A DNA stretch of 64,000 nt from CAYONZ01 sp964405465 (GTDB lineage: Bacteria > Bdellovibrionota > Bdellovibrionia > Bdellovibrionales > JAMPXM01). The DNA lies in assembly GCA_964405465.1 (NCBI GenBank), contig CAYONZ010000001.1, positions 62,001 to 126,000 of the forward strand, given 5' to 3'. Both the position numbers and the translations under genes were made by a program. Each line of letters opens with the position of its first letter. The stretch's first letter is position 1. The notes beneath the pieces were generated by a model. The model was not told the DNA's origin. It did no database searches and worked only from the letters and a program-made list of their open reading frames with translations. This document shows, one piece after another, positions 1 through 8,895 of this stretch.

Positions 1-986
1 TCAAGGTCCTTCTTTCCCACATACCTTCCTGTATTTACATCCACAACAACAAGTGCTTCGGCTTCATCAATGACGATATAGCCGCCTGATTTGAGCCAAA
101 TTTTTCTCTCCATTGACCGGGAAATCTCTAGGTCTATCTCGTAGAGATCAAACAGTGGCTTGGGGTCTTTATAGAGACTTACTTTGTTTTTATATTTGGG
201 CATAAACTGATTCAGAAAATTTAGAATTTTTCGATATGATTCTTCCTCATCTGTCACAACTCTTTCAATATCTTCATTCAGAAGGTCTCTCAGGGCGCGA
301 AGTTCCACATCCAATTCAGTGTGAACAGCTCCTGGACCGCGTTTTTTTTCATAGTTTTTCTGAATCTCCTGCCACAGCCGATTGAGGTAATCGAGGTCGG
401 CAATTATGTTTGCCTCTGAAGCACCTTCCCCTGCGGTTCTAACAATTACTCCCCCGTTGGGCTGAGCTTTTTGGACTATTTCTTTTAGTCGATCGCGCTC
501 TTGCTCGTCTGCAATCCTTCGCGAAACCCCAAGATGAACAACCGTAGGCATAAACACGACATGACGCCCTGGTAACGAAATATGAGTGGTAATTCTAGCG
601 CCCTTGGACCCAATTGGATCTTTGGCCACCTGGACAAGAATTTGCTGCCCCTCGGTGAGTAGCTCCTGAATTCTCGGTTTTTGTACCTCAGCCTCTACTG
701 GTTCAATTATTTCTTCAACCGACTCTGAATCAAACAATTCAGCTGGGTCGCTATCCATGTCAGACCGAACATCTCCCACATACAAAAATGCGGCCCGGTC
801 CAGACCTATGTCTACAAATGCCGCTTGCATTCCTGGCAGAACGCGAATGACTTTTCCACGGTGAACTGAACCAACCATGGTTGGAGAGGTCTTTCTTTCA
901 ATTTTCAAATCAATCAAAGCGCCATTTTCAATATATGCAACTCTCGTTTCAACTGGGCGAACATTAATTAAGATCTCTGATGGCAT
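1..986 (-). CDS. rng: Ribonuclease E/G family protein, 5' part (gene runs off the left edge)
   Basis: Endoribonuclease of the RNase E/G family, which cuts single-stranded RNA in rRNA maturation and mRNA decay. Only the first 328 codons are in the window. Translation starts at ATG 986 (MPSEILINV...). An S1-like RNA-binding region follows (about residues 35-130, including GSVHRGKVIRVLPGMQAAFV and FVDIGLDRAAFL), with an acidic insert near residues 80-95. The visible 3' end reaches the catalytic-domain segment VVVDVNTGRYVG, whose Asp corresponds to the metal-binding Asp of the family. The very short N-terminus is like RNase G, but the missing C-terminus decides between Rng and Rne, so the symbol is tentative. 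It is divergent from pilT, with a 105-bp gap. Confidence 0.88.
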   Translation of the reverse strand, partial: MPSEILINVRPVETRVAYIENGALIDLKIERKTSPTMVGSVHRGKVIRVLPGMQAAFVDIGLDRAAFLYVGDVRSDMDSDPAELFDSESVEEIIEPVEAEVQKPRIQELLTEGQQILVQVAKDPIGSKGARITTHISLPGRHVVFMPTVVHLGVSRRIADEQERDRLKEIVQKAQPNGGVIVRTAGEGASEANIIADLDYLNRLWQEIQKNYEKKRGPGAVHTELDVELRALRDLLNEDIERVVTDEEESYRKILNFLNQFMPKYKNKVSLYKDPKPLFDLYEIDLEISRSMERKIWLKSGGYIVIDEAEALVVVDVNTGRYVGKKDL

Positions 987-1091
987 GACGTCCTACTTTC
1001 ACAACCTCGGTCTAGATGCTGAGGCCAAATCTCATTTTATTCGGCCGATCAGCCGATGATCTCTATGAGAAACAACGGAGGCTTATCGATT

Positions 1092-2207
1092 ATGGCAAAG
1101 CTCGACGAACTTTTCAAAGTGATGGTAGCACAAGGGGCTTCGGATTTGCACCTTTCGTCTGGCGCGCCACCCTATCTTCGCCTTCATGGAGAAATGGTCA
1201 AGCTAGAGTACAAGGCCCTTTCAAACCAGGAATGCCAAGCTCTCGTTTTTGAAATCTTAACTGATAAACAAAAAAAGAACTTTGTGGACAACTGGGAGCT
1301 CGATTGCAGCTATAACCTTGAGGGGATCGGACGATTTCGCTGTAACGTCTTTATGCAACGAATTGGACTTGGCGCCGTGTTTCGCGTAATTCCAGAAAAA
1401 ATCAAAACTGTGGAAGAGTTGAATTTGCCTCCCCAATTGCTTGATTTGATCAATATTCCTAAGGGACTAATTTGCGTTACTGGACCAACAGGATCTGGCA
1501 AGTCAACTACACTTGCAGCATTGATCAATCACATCAATATGCATGAAAAGGCTCATATCATTACGATTGAGGACCCGATTGAGTTTGTTCACCAGAATCA
1601 GCGATCGCTGATCAACCAGCGCGAAGTAAGCAGCCATACCAAGTCTTTTTCAAACGCTCTGAAGGCTGCTCTTCGAGAAGACCCTGATATTATTCTTGTC
1701 GGAGAGATGCGCGACCTCGAAACTATTCAACTCGCGCTAACTGCGGCTGAAACAGGACACTTAGTGTTTGGAACTCTTCACACGAATAATGCACATAAAA
1801 CTATTGATCGAATCATCGACGTTTTTCCGGACACGAAACAGGCCCAAATTAGAGTGATGCTATCCGAAAGTTTGCGTGGTGTTATCGCTCAGGCATTGCT
1901 ACCGCGGGAAGATCGTCCGGGCCGCGTTGCTGCAATCGAAGTCATGATGAATACGAAAGCCGTAGCCAATCTCATTCGAGAAGGCAAAACTTTTCAAATT
2001 CCATCTTCGATGCAAACTGGACGAAATCAAGGCATGATCACCTATGACAGTGCACTTGAGGAGCTCGTCAAAAAAGGATACATCACACAAAAATCGGCAA
2101 ATGATTTTTTGGGAAAAAGCACGCTCGATACTGGGGCGTCTAAACCTGCAACTGTTGGTGGAGCGGCCGCCCAAGGCCCTATGGGTGGCGCAAAAAAAGT
2201 AGGGTAG
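1092..2207 (+). CDS. pilT: Type IV pilus retraction ATPase PilT
   Basis: Hexameric cytoplasmic ATPase that depolymerises type IV pili and so powers retraction and twitching. The 371 residues match the usual PilT length. Visible motifs are the N-terminal ASDLHLSSGAPP, Walker A GPTGSGKST (131-139), the Asp box (ITIEDPIEF), Walker B (DPDIILVGEMRD) and the His box (GHLVFGTLHTNNA). The start at 1092 is chosen because GGAGG lies at 1077-1081 and the family begins MAKLDEL; the frame is open further upstream. The C-terminal tail is rich in Gly and Ala. No other pilus gene is adjacent. In predatory relatives type IV pili are needed for prey entry (family knowledge). Confidence 0.95.
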   Translation: MAKLDELFKVMVAQGASDLHLSSGAPPYLRLHGEMVKLEYKALSNQECQALVFEILTDKQKKNFVDNWELDCSYNLEGIGRFRCNVFMQRIGLGAVFRVIPEKIKTVEELNLPPQLLDLINIPKGLICVTGPTGSGKSTTLAALINHINMHEKAHIITIEDPIEFVHQNQRSLINQREVSSHTKSFSNALKAALREDPDIILVGEMRDLETIQLALTAAETGHLVFGTLHTNNAHKTIDRIIDVFPDTKQAQIRVMLSESLRGVIAQALLPREDRPGRVAAIEVMMNTKAVANLIREGKTFQIPSSMQTGRNQGMITYDSALEELVKKGYITQKSANDFLGKSTLDTGASKPATVGGAAAQGPMGGAKKVG

Positions 2208-2232
2208 TCTCCATTTTTGCTACCTAAGAATA

Positions 2233-2712
2233 CTACTGAAAGCTCCATTCATAACTGATAAGCGGCACATTTAGCTGGGTGCTGGCAGACAAAGTTTCTG
2301 GGGCTTCAGGAGCAAACATTTTTTGCTTCTCAGCTCCCCCGTAGAATTCTCTTGGATTGGTTGCTGCATTGAATGTGACAAACGCGGTTCCAGAAATCAC
2401 TCCTATGGCAAACCCAATAGCAATGTTTGACAGCTTGTCTTGGGGGCGCCCATAAAAGCTGAGTGTGCTCAATCCGAGAATTGCTCCGCCCAGACCGGCA
2501 AATACAATTGTCGCAAGCTGCTTACGTGGCCCTGCAGTTTTAACCTTATCGGTTGCTGCTGGAGGAGTAGGAGCCGGGGGTGGAGTTTGTGCACGCGCTT
2601 GAAGCGACAAATTGAGCACGATCAGTGCCGAGAGAGCTAACCTTCCAAAACCTCCCGCTCTGCCACATTTTCCTGAACTCAAAGATGATCGTTGCCTAAA
2701 ATTTTCTCGCAC
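2233..2712 (-). CDS. Small exported protein of unknown function
   Basis: I do not recognise this 159-residue protein. The GTG start at 2712 has a strong ribosome-binding site (GGGGAGG four bases upstream) and overlaps the end of the acylphosphatase gene by 34 bp. The N-terminus looks like a signal peptide (hydrophobic LALSALIVLNLSLQARA, likely cut after ARA). A Pro-rich stretch (TPPPAPTPPAA) follows, then two hydrophobic Gly/Ala-rich segments (about residues 66-84 and 95-113) that could be a helical hairpin in the membrane. The tail is polar. It is convergent with pilT. Function cannot be inferred. Confidence 0.7.
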   Translation of the reverse strand: MRENFRQRSSLSSGKCGRAGGFGRLALSALIVLNLSLQARAQTPPPAPTPPAATDKVKTAGPRKQLATIVFAGLGGAILGLSTLSFYGRPQDKLSNIAIGFAIGVISGTAFVTFNAATNPREFYGGAEKQKMFAPEAPETLSASTQLNVPLISYEWSFQ

Positions 2713-2996
2713 GGTGCCTCCCCATCTTCCAAAATTGTAAACACTTGAAACTCTCGAGTCGACTCAATTTTAGAAATTACCAATGTTTCTACCGCTGCAC
2801 GGGTCGTTCCCAATTTTATTTTGTTCATAAATATATTTAGTTTATTCTCTGGAGCTTTGGTCAAAATCTCCACCCTCCCATCGCGAAGATTTCTAACAAA
2901 ACCCTGAAGAGCTAAGTCTGTCGCTATTCCAAAAACGAATTGCCTGAAACCAACGCCCTGCACCCGACCTGAAACTAAGATGTGACAAATTTCCAT
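2679..2996 (-). CDS. acyP: Acylphosphatase
   Basis: Hydrolyses acyl phosphates such as carbamoyl phosphate and 1,3-bisphosphoglycerate; a small cytoplasmic ferredoxin-like fold. The 105 residues contain both family signatures: GRVQGVGFRQF (phosphate loop, catalytic Arg) and GFVRNLRDGRVEI (catalytic Asn). ATG 2996 is chosen because the homologous region begins immediately after it; an in-frame TTG at 3050 would add 18 non-conserved residues. The C-terminal 15 residues (GEAPCEKILGNDHL) extend past the usual domain and overlap the next gene. The promoter of divergent deoC lies directly upstream. Confidence 0.9.
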   Translation of the reverse strand: MEICHILVSGRVQGVGFRQFVFGIATDLALQGFVRNLRDGRVEILTKAPENKLNIFMNKIKLGTTRAAVETLVISKIESTREFQVFTILEDGEAPCEKILGNDHL

Positions 2997-2999
2997 ATT

Positions 3000-3028
3000 T
3001 TGACATTCTGCGGGCTGGTTGGTAATTT
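3000..3028 (+). promoter_or_regulatory. Predicted sigma-70 promoter of the deoC nucleoside operon
   Basis: A perfect -35 TTGACA (3000-3005), a 17-bp spacer and -10 TAATTT (3023-3028, keeping the three most conserved positions T1, A2 and T6). Transcription would start near 3035 and give a leader of about 40 nt before deoC ATG 3074. The -35 box abuts the acyP start codon at 2996. Read by eye, not tested. Confidence 0.55.
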
Positions 3029-3073
3029 TCAACTGTTTTTTGCTTTTCAAAGCTCAATTCTTCTGGGGGAAAA

Positions 3074-3760
3074 ATGTCGGGGAATCCGCTTGCGCCAAGC
3101 GAGCTTGCTAAATTTATTGATCATACGCTTTTGAAACCCGAGGCCACCTCTACTGATATCGCGAAGCTTTGCGCAGAAGCGCTTGCCTTTGGTTTCAAGG
3201 GCGTTTGCGTTCAAACTGGTCACCTTGCTCAAGTTGAAAAGTTATTACGTGCATCGAACATCCTTTCCGTTTGCGTTGTCGGATTTCCGCTGGGCTCAGA
3301 GTCTCGAGACGTAAAAGTTTTTGAAACTAAATGGGCAATCGACCATGGGGCGCAGGAAATTGACATGGTTATCAAGCTAGGTCATTTAAAGGCTGGAGAA
3401 GATCAGCTGGCTCAGGATGATATCGAAAGTGTTGTGGCGGCCGCCCAGGGAAAACCCGTTAAGGTGATCATCGAAACGGGGCTACTTAGCGACGAAGAAA
3501 TTGTTCGTGCAAGCCTGATCTCAGAGAGAGCGGGAGCCAAATTTGTAAAAACAGCCACGGGATTTTTAGGTCGAGGTGCGACAGTAGAGGACATTCGGCT
3601 CATTCGTAAAACAGTTTCCGATAAAGTTGAAATAAAGGCGAGCGGTGGAGTCAAAACGCTTGCGTCTGCACTTCAAATGATCGAGGCCGGAGCAACAAGA
3701 ATTGGGACAAGTTCTGGAGTCGCACTTGTTACTGGACTAACTGCAACAACCAACTACTAA
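3074..3760 (+). CDS. deoC: Deoxyribose-phosphate aldolase
   Basis: Cleaves 2-deoxyribose 5-phosphate to glyceraldehyde 3-phosphate and acetaldehyde, carrying deoxynucleoside sugar into glycolysis. It is a class I aldolase TIM barrel of 228 residues, normal for the short bacterial form. Schiff-base Lys159 lies in FVKTATGF, with Asp97 (QEIDMVI) and the second Lys in EIKASGGVKT completing the relay. GGGGGAAA precedes the ATG. It is first in a four-gene operon with pyrimidine and purine nucleoside phosphorylases, whose product deoxyribose 1-phosphate needs a mutase before DeoC; no deoB-like gene lies in this cluster. Confidence 0.95.
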   Translation: MSGNPLAPSELAKFIDHTLLKPEATSTDIAKLCAEALAFGFKGVCVQTGHLAQVEKLLRASNILSVCVVGFPLGSESRDVKVFETKWAIDHGAQEIDMVIKLGHLKAGEDQLAQDDIESVVAAAQGKPVKVIIETGLLSDEEIVRASLISERAGAKFVKTATGFLGRGATVEDIRLIRKTVSDKVEIKASGGVKTLASALQMIEAGATRIGTSSGVALVTGLTATTNY

Positions 3761-3771
3761 TCGAGAGTGTC

Positions 3772-5091
3772 ATGTACTTTATCCCTGCTGAAATCATTAA
3801 AAAGAAGCGCAACAACCAAGAATTATCAAAAGAAGAAATCGAATTTTTTGTTAATGGCTTTTGCGCAAACGCGGTTCCTGATTATCAGGTTTCGGCGCTC
3901 CTCATGGCGATATACTTCAATGGTATGTCACCAACCGAGACTTCAGCACTAACCTCGGCAATGCTGAACTCAGGCAGAACGCTCAATTTTGATCAAATGA
4001 TGACTGTCGACAAACACTCGACTGGTGGCGTGGGTGACAAAACGTCAATGATTTTAGCGCCGATTGTTGCCGCCGCTGGAGTACCCGTTCCAATGATTGC
4101 AGGCAGAGGGCTTGGTCACACGGGTGGAACATTGGACAAGCTAGAGTCAATCCCCGGCTTCAACATCAATCTTACGCTTGAACAATTCATCAGGCAAATT
4201 CGATCTATCGGCGTTGCGATGATTGGGCAAACATCTGAAATATGTCCCGCGGATAAAAAAATCTATGCTCTTCGAGACGTGACTGCAACTATTGAATCGC
4301 TTCCTCTTATTTGCGCCAGCATAATGTCCAAGAAGCTGGCGGAAGGCATAAGGGGATTAGTGCTTGATGTGAAATTCGGCTCAGGCGCATTTATGAAACA
4401 TCTCGATCACGCAGAACAACTTGCAGAAAAATTGTCTGAAATTGGCGTTCATCAAGGAAAGAAAGTGGCCTATTTACTTACTGACATGAATCAACCGCTT
4501 GGAAGATTTATGGGCAATGCCCTGGAAATTGGCGAGTGCCTGAGTATTCTAAAACAAGAAAGCTTTATGGGTTATAAATCTCAGGAATTTGCAGACACGA
4601 CTGAACTAAGCCTTGAACTTGCTGGTGGGATGATTTTTGCGGGCGGCAAAGCGGCGTCATGGGAGGATGGTGTGCAAATCGCCACTTCGATGCTACACAA
4701 TGGGATGGCTTTCAACAAATTCAAGGAAATGGTTGTGGCACAAGGTGGAGACCTTGAGAAAATCGACTATTCCAGCCAAAAACTCAGCGTGCTTTCAAAA
4801 ACAGATGGATACATTACAGAAATTAATACCGAGAAAATAGGGATCGCATGTCTTGCTCTTGGAGCAGGAAGATTACAAGTATCTGACAAATTGGACTTGG
4901 CTGCTGGAATTGAAATTCACAAAAAAATCGGCGACAGTGTCCGCGCTGGCGATAAGCTTTATACATTGTATGCAAACGATGTTTCAAAATTCAATCAAGC
5001 TCAAGACACGCTAATTGCTAACACAACAATTTCAACTCAGAAGTGTGCGAAACCTAATTTGATCATGAAGCGCAAAACCTTTGGTTTTTAG
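3772..5091 (+). CDS. deoA: Pyrimidine-nucleoside / thymidine phosphorylase
   Basis: Phosphorolysis of thymidine or other pyrimidine nucleosides to free base and (deoxy)ribose 1-phosphate. At 439 residues it has the usual two-domain family length. The signature KHSTGGVGDK (81-90) binds phosphate, and AGRGLGHTGGTLDKLE and the C-terminal HKKIGDSVRAGD barrel-sandwich segment are also seen. The sequence looks a little more like the broad-specificity Pdp type than enteric DeoA, so the symbol marks the family rather than exact specificity. The start at 3772 follows GAGAGTG, 11 bp after deoC, consistent with one operon. Confidence 0.9.
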   Translation: MYFIPAEIIKKKRNNQELSKEEIEFFVNGFCANAVPDYQVSALLMAIYFNGMSPTETSALTSAMLNSGRTLNFDQMMTVDKHSTGGVGDKTSMILAPIVAAAGVPVPMIAGRGLGHTGGTLDKLESIPGFNINLTLEQFIRQIRSIGVAMIGQTSEICPADKKIYALRDVTATIESLPLICASIMSKKLAEGIRGLVLDVKFGSGAFMKHLDHAEQLAEKLSEIGVHQGKKVAYLLTDMNQPLGRFMGNALEIGECLSILKQESFMGYKSQEFADTTELSLELAGGMIFAGGKAASWEDGVQIATSMLHNGMAFNKFKEMVVAQGGDLEKIDYSSQKLSVLSKTDGYITEINTEKIGIACLALGAGRLQVSDKLDLAAGIEIHKKIGDSVRAGDKLYTLYANDVSKFNQAQDTLIANTTISTQKCAKPNLIMKRKTFGF

Positions 5092-5127
5092 GCTCATCAA
5101 AAAAATATCGTCCAACAGGGAGGACAA

Positions 5128-5943
5128 ATGGTTCAAGAAAAACTAGCCGAAACCGCTGCTTTCATCAGGGCAAAATCCAAAATTAAACCCCGAATTGGCG
5201 TCATATTGGGATCTGGCCTTGGTTCGTTTGTTCAGAATATTGAAGTTGAGTCGACCCTTCCATATGAACAGATTCCACATTTTTTTGCACCTACTGTTGA
5301 GGGACACCATGGCCGATTGATTTTGGGAACTGTGTCTGGTGTGCCCGTCGCAGCACTTCAAGGGCGCATTCACTATTACGAAGGACACTCAATGGAGACA
5401 GTCGTATACCCAACTAGGGCACTAGCGATGCTGGGAATCGAGACTCTGATTATTACAAATTCAGCGGGAGGCCTCGACCCAGGCATGCAGCCTGGAGATT
5501 TCATGATTATTGATGATCACATAAACCTGATGGGTGACAACCCTCTAAAGGGCCCCAATATTTCACAGTTTGGGCCGCGATTCCCAGACATGACCGAAGC
5601 CTATGATCGCAAATTAAACGAGAAAATGTCTGCCGTATTGGAAAAAAATGAAGTTCGTACCTGGAGAGGGGTCTATTGTGGAGTCAGCGGCCCCACCTAC
5701 GAAACACCTGCCGAAGTGCGATATCTGCAGATGGTTGGGGGCAAGGCTGTCGGAATGTCGACAGTACCAGAAGCGATCGCAGCAAACCATCTTGGCCTCA
5801 GAGTCTGTGCGCTGAGTTGCATTACCAACAAAGCTGCGGGTATTTCTTCAGGCAAGCTTTCGCACAATGAAGTAACTGAGACGGCAAAAGCGGTGGAACA
5901 AAAGTTTTCGTCGTTTCTAACCGAATTTATTGCTCAGATATAG
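5128..5943 (+). CDS. punA: Purine-nucleoside phosphorylase (trimeric, PNP class I)
   Basis: Phosphorolysis of inosine, guanosine and their deoxy forms to purine base plus sugar 1-phosphate. The 271 residues and motifs fit the trimeric mammalian/PunA class, not hexameric DeoD: ILGSGLGSF (27-34), FFAPTVEGHHGRL, QGRIHYYEGHSME, ITNSAGGLDPGMQPGD, SGPTYETPAE and GMSTVPEAIAANH. A strong AGGGAGGA site precedes ATG 5128. With DeoC and the pyrimidine enzyme it allows both kinds of nucleoside to be used as carbon and base sources. Confidence 0.93.
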   Translation: MVQEKLAETAAFIRAKSKIKPRIGVILGSGLGSFVQNIEVESTLPYEQIPHFFAPTVEGHHGRLILGTVSGVPVAALQGRIHYYEGHSMETVVYPTRALAMLGIETLIITNSAGGLDPGMQPGDFMIIDDHINLMGDNPLKGPNISQFGPRFPDMTEAYDRKLNEKMSAVLEKNEVRTWRGVYCGVSGPTYETPAEVRYLQMVGGKAVGMSTVPEAIAANHLGLRVCALSCITNKAAGISSGKLSHNEVTETAKAVEQKFSSFLTEFIAQI

Positions 5944-5946
5944 TTT

Positions 5947-7272
5947 ATGAAAACAAAAAAGACCCTTCTTAAGGGTGGCCTATTGGTCACCATGAACAAA
6001 GCGCGCGAGTTTTTCGTGGGCGATGTGCTGATTGAAAACAATCGCATTGCGAAAGTTGCAAAAAAAATTCGAAGCAGTGATGACATGCATGTCGTAGATG
6101 TTTCGAATCATTTTGTAATTCCTGGATTGATTCAGACTCACACACATCTTTGCCAAACACTATTTCGTGGTGATGCCGATGATCTAGCTCTTCTCGATTG
6201 GTTGAGTCAGCGAATATGGCCTATGGAAAATGCGCACACTCAAAATTCACTTAAAGCATCAGCTCAGGTTGGGCTTTTGGAAATGCTAAAGGGTGGAACC
6301 ACTTCGATTCTCGACATGGGAACCGTAAGACATACACATGCTCTTTTGGAGACAGCCAAAGAAAGTGGAATTCGCTATTGGGGAGGCAAATGCCTGATGG
6401 ACCTAAAGGGATCTGCTGGGCCTCTTTATGAGTCAACCCGCGATGCCCTGACCGAGACTCAAGAATTGATGTCTTATTGGAGCAGGCAAGATCAAAATAG
6501 TTTGATCACCTATGTTCTATGCCCTCGGTTTGCCGTCTCCTGTACCGAGCAAATTTTGCGAGATTGCGTGGAGCTTCAACAGCAACACGGATTGATTATT
6601 CATACACACGCATCTGAAAATCGTGATGAAATAGCCATGATTGTGGAGCGCACAGGTCACAACAACGTCGAATACTTTGACAAGATTAAGATGCTCAATC
6701 CAAAGACTGTCGTGGTACATGGCGTACACCTCACTACTAGCGAAGTAAGATTAATGGCCGATGCCGGATCTCCTCTGGTGCATTGCCCGAGTTCCAACCT
6801 AAAACTTGGAAGTGGTGTTGCTCCCATTGATGAATACCTGCGAAGTGGCCTTACCGTTTCTCTTGGAGCCGATGGAGCCCCTTGCAATAATTCAATGGAT
6901 GCATTTATTGAAATGCGATTGGCAGCGTTAATACAGAAACCCATTTTTGGGCCAGAGGCTCTAAGCGCCGAAAAGGCATTTGAAATGGCAACGATTATGG
7001 GCGCCAAAACCCTAGGAGCTGAAGATATTTTGGGTTCTCTTGAGCCTGGCAAGCAAGCCGACATTGCAGTTGTTCGTCGGGATCACCCGAGCGTTGCGAC
7101 AGTCCACAACCCATACTCTGCTCTGGTTTATTCTTGCTTAGGGCGAGACGTGAGACATGTTTGGGTTGCAGGAAAGCAGGTCATTAAGAACGGCCGGCAT
7201 TTTCGCTGGGACGAAAATGAAGTTCTAGCGACCGCAAATGCCGAGCACAAGAAACTAGCTAAACGCCTGTAA
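5947..7272 (+). CDS. Metal-dependent amidohydrolase (nucleobase/nucleoside deaminase type)
   Basis: Amidohydrolase of the TrzA/AtzA/MtaD branch, 441 residues, cytoplasmic TIM barrel with one metal. Visible ligands are HxH in QTHTHLCQ (His65 and His67), His in IIHTHASENRDE, His in VVHGVHL and the Asp in LGADGAPCNNSMD. The branch includes guanine, 5-methylthioadenosine / S-adenosylhomocysteine and 5'-deoxyadenosine deaminases; sequence alone does not choose among them. The start lies 3 bp after the punA stop without a clear Shine-Dalgarno site, which suggests translational coupling. The context favours deamination of a purine base or nucleoside released by the preceding enzyme (inference). Confidence 0.85.
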   Translation: MKTKKTLLKGGLLVTMNKAREFFVGDVLIENNRIAKVAKKIRSSDDMHVVDVSNHFVIPGLIQTHTHLCQTLFRGDADDLALLDWLSQRIWPMENAHTQNSLKASAQVGLLEMLKGGTTSILDMGTVRHTHALLETAKESGIRYWGGKCLMDLKGSAGPLYESTRDALTETQELMSYWSRQDQNSLITYVLCPRFAVSCTEQILRDCVELQQQHGLIIHTHASENRDEIAMIVERTGHNNVEYFDKIKMLNPKTVVVHGVHLTTSEVRLMADAGSPLVHCPSSNLKLGSGVAPIDEYLRSGLTVSLGADGAPCNNSMDAFIEMRLAALIQKPIFGPEALSAEKAFEMATIMGAKTLGAEDILGSLEPGKQADIAVVRRDHPSVATVHNPYSALVYSCLGRDVRHVWVAGKQVIKNGRHFRWDENEVLATANAEHKKLAKRL

Positions 7273-7443
7273 GGCACTATCGCGTATATCTTTTTAGCAA
7301 AGGTTCAGTCTCGACCATGCGCCAGTTTTGATCAAGGTATTCGACGATAATGGCTTTCTCGAGATTTGGACTAACCGACGTAGCCCCCTGAAGTGACAAT
7401 AGACTAATCAGCAATGACAGGATGTCGTTGCGGGGGGACCTAC

Positions 7444-8697
7444 ATGGATGTTCGTTGGGGCACTGTCGCCACATGCCTTATCCTTCTTTGTTCATCAGTT
7501 GCCTGCAACAAAAAAGCGGCAGCACCTGCAGGCGATCGTGGAGTGTTGGAACCTAAACCGGAATGTGCCAACAATGCCATTGCTCAAAGATATATTGTTC
7601 GATGGAACGATGGATCTACAAGTATTGAGCACTCGCCCGACAAGGAAACTCTGATTAAAGAGGTGATAGAACCAAATCAGGACGACATTGAATTTGCCGA
7701 ACCCGATATGCGTGTCTCTGTACCGAAAGTGTCTGTGCCGAATGTTTCTATGCCAAAAACAGAATCTGCCCCCTACGCACTTCCCTCTTCAGAAGAAGCA
7801 AATGACTGGGGCCAACGTGCCGTCTCCGCCGATCAAGCTTGGCAAAGCGGCGCCGATGGCCACGGCGTGATTGTGGCTGTGGTCGACTCTGGCGTCGACA
7901 TCAACCATCCGCAACTTAAAGACCAGATTGCAATAAATCCGCTGGAAAAATTCAATGGAATTGACGACGACAACAATGGGTTTATTGATGATGTTAATGG
8001 ATTCGACTTTGAGCAAAACTCCGGAATTATTTCAGATGGCAAAGGCCACGGCACCCATGTTTCAGGCATAATTGCGGCCGCACACAACGGAATAGTTCTT
8101 GGTGTGGCACCGAAGGCAAAAATCTTGCCCATAGACTTTATGAATGACATGGGAAATGGTTCAATTTCAAATGCCATCTTGGGAATTGAGTATGCCGTGA
8201 GTAGAGGGGCTAAAGTCATAAATGCAAGCTGGGGAGGCACGCCCTGTAGCAAAGCACTCAATGACACTATTCAAGGCCTCGCAAACTCGGGGGTCATTTT
8301 TGTTGTGGCCGCTGGCAACTCAGGACAAAATATTGACTACACACCTGAGTATCCGGCTGCGTTTGGCGGTCCAACTCAAATCACAGTTGGAGCGTCGACC
8401 GTATCAGATATCACCGCCTATTTTTCAAATTTCGGGGATAATAGCGTTCAGTTAATGGCTCCTGGGGTTAATATCCTCAGTACTTTTCCCGGAAATCAAA
8501 CCGAAGTGTTAAGTGGCACAAGTATGGCCAGTCCATTTGTTGCGGGAGCTGCCGCCCTTTTGATGTCCAGCTATCCCAACTTGCCTGCTACGAAAATTCG
8601 AGAGGCAATAGTACGATCGATCGATTCAGGTCCCTACCAGGTGCAATTTCGCGGACGCTTGAATATTCAAAAAGCTCTGAACTACCTTAAGCAGTAA
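7444..8697 (+). CDS. Subtilisin-like serine protease (S8), probable lipoprotein
   Basis: Exported peptidase of 417 residues. The catalytic triad is Asp148 (AVVDSGVDINHP), His202 (KGHGTHVSGI) and Ser360 (SGTSMASPFVAG); the oxyanion Asn is in VAAGNSGQ. The N-terminus is a signal peptide ending VAC with Cys21, a weak lipobox (Ser at -3). A short I9-like propeptide region (AQRYIVRWNDG to EFAEPDMR) follows, then a VSVPK/VSVPN/VSMPK tri-repeat linking it to the catalytic domain. The start at 7444 is chosen for the GGGGGG site at 7432-7437 and because the signal peptide begins there; an ATG at 7414 is in frame. It could digest prey or self proteins in the envelope (inference). Confidence 0.92.
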   Translation: MDVRWGTVATCLILLCSSVACNKKAAAPAGDRGVLEPKPECANNAIAQRYIVRWNDGSTSIEHSPDKETLIKEVIEPNQDDIEFAEPDMRVSVPKVSVPNVSMPKTESAPYALPSSEEANDWGQRAVSADQAWQSGADGHGVIVAVVDSGVDINHPQLKDQIAINPLEKFNGIDDDNNGFIDDVNGFDFEQNSGIISDGKGHGTHVSGIIAAAHNGIVLGVAPKAKILPIDFMNDMGNGSISNAILGIEYAVSRGAKVINASWGGTPCSKALNDTIQGLANSGVIFVVAAGNSGQNIDYTPEYPAAFGGPTQITVGASTVSDITAYFSNFGDNSVQLMAPGVNILSTFPGNQTEVLSGTSMASPFVAGAAALLMSSYPNLPATKIREAIVRSIDSGPYQVQFRGRLNIQKALNYLKQ

Positions 8698-8895
8698 ACC
8701 TGCCCAAACGAGCCCTGAATAAACTTAATTTGTTTTAAAGCAACTCCCCTGCCCCAACGCATCGCAGACGTGCGTCGAACCTTGCCTTTCGACTTAACGC
8801 GAAGGTAACGTCAGGCAGTTTATGCTCTAATTGAAACACAAGAGTTACCCCATAAATGCTCAGGAATATAGCATTGGGGGAATTGATTATTCACT

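Noticed and set aside
7277..7474. Minus-strand 65-codon frame between the amidohydrolase and the protease, with a protein-like sequence and hydrophobic stretch
   Set aside because: Its only ATG lies inside the protease coding region, it has no ribosome-binding site, and the gap-only part lacks a good start. It could be a gene remnant, but this cannot be supported.
7833..8267. 144-codon minus-strand frame inside the S8 protease
   Set aside because: Antisense of the catalytic region; composition follows the codon pattern of the real gene.
8698..8895. Hairpin-like CCTTTCG/CGAAGG sequence upstream of asnS as a T-box or terminator
   Set aside because: Short, bulged stem with no T-run and no T-box sequence; nothing supports a regulatory role.
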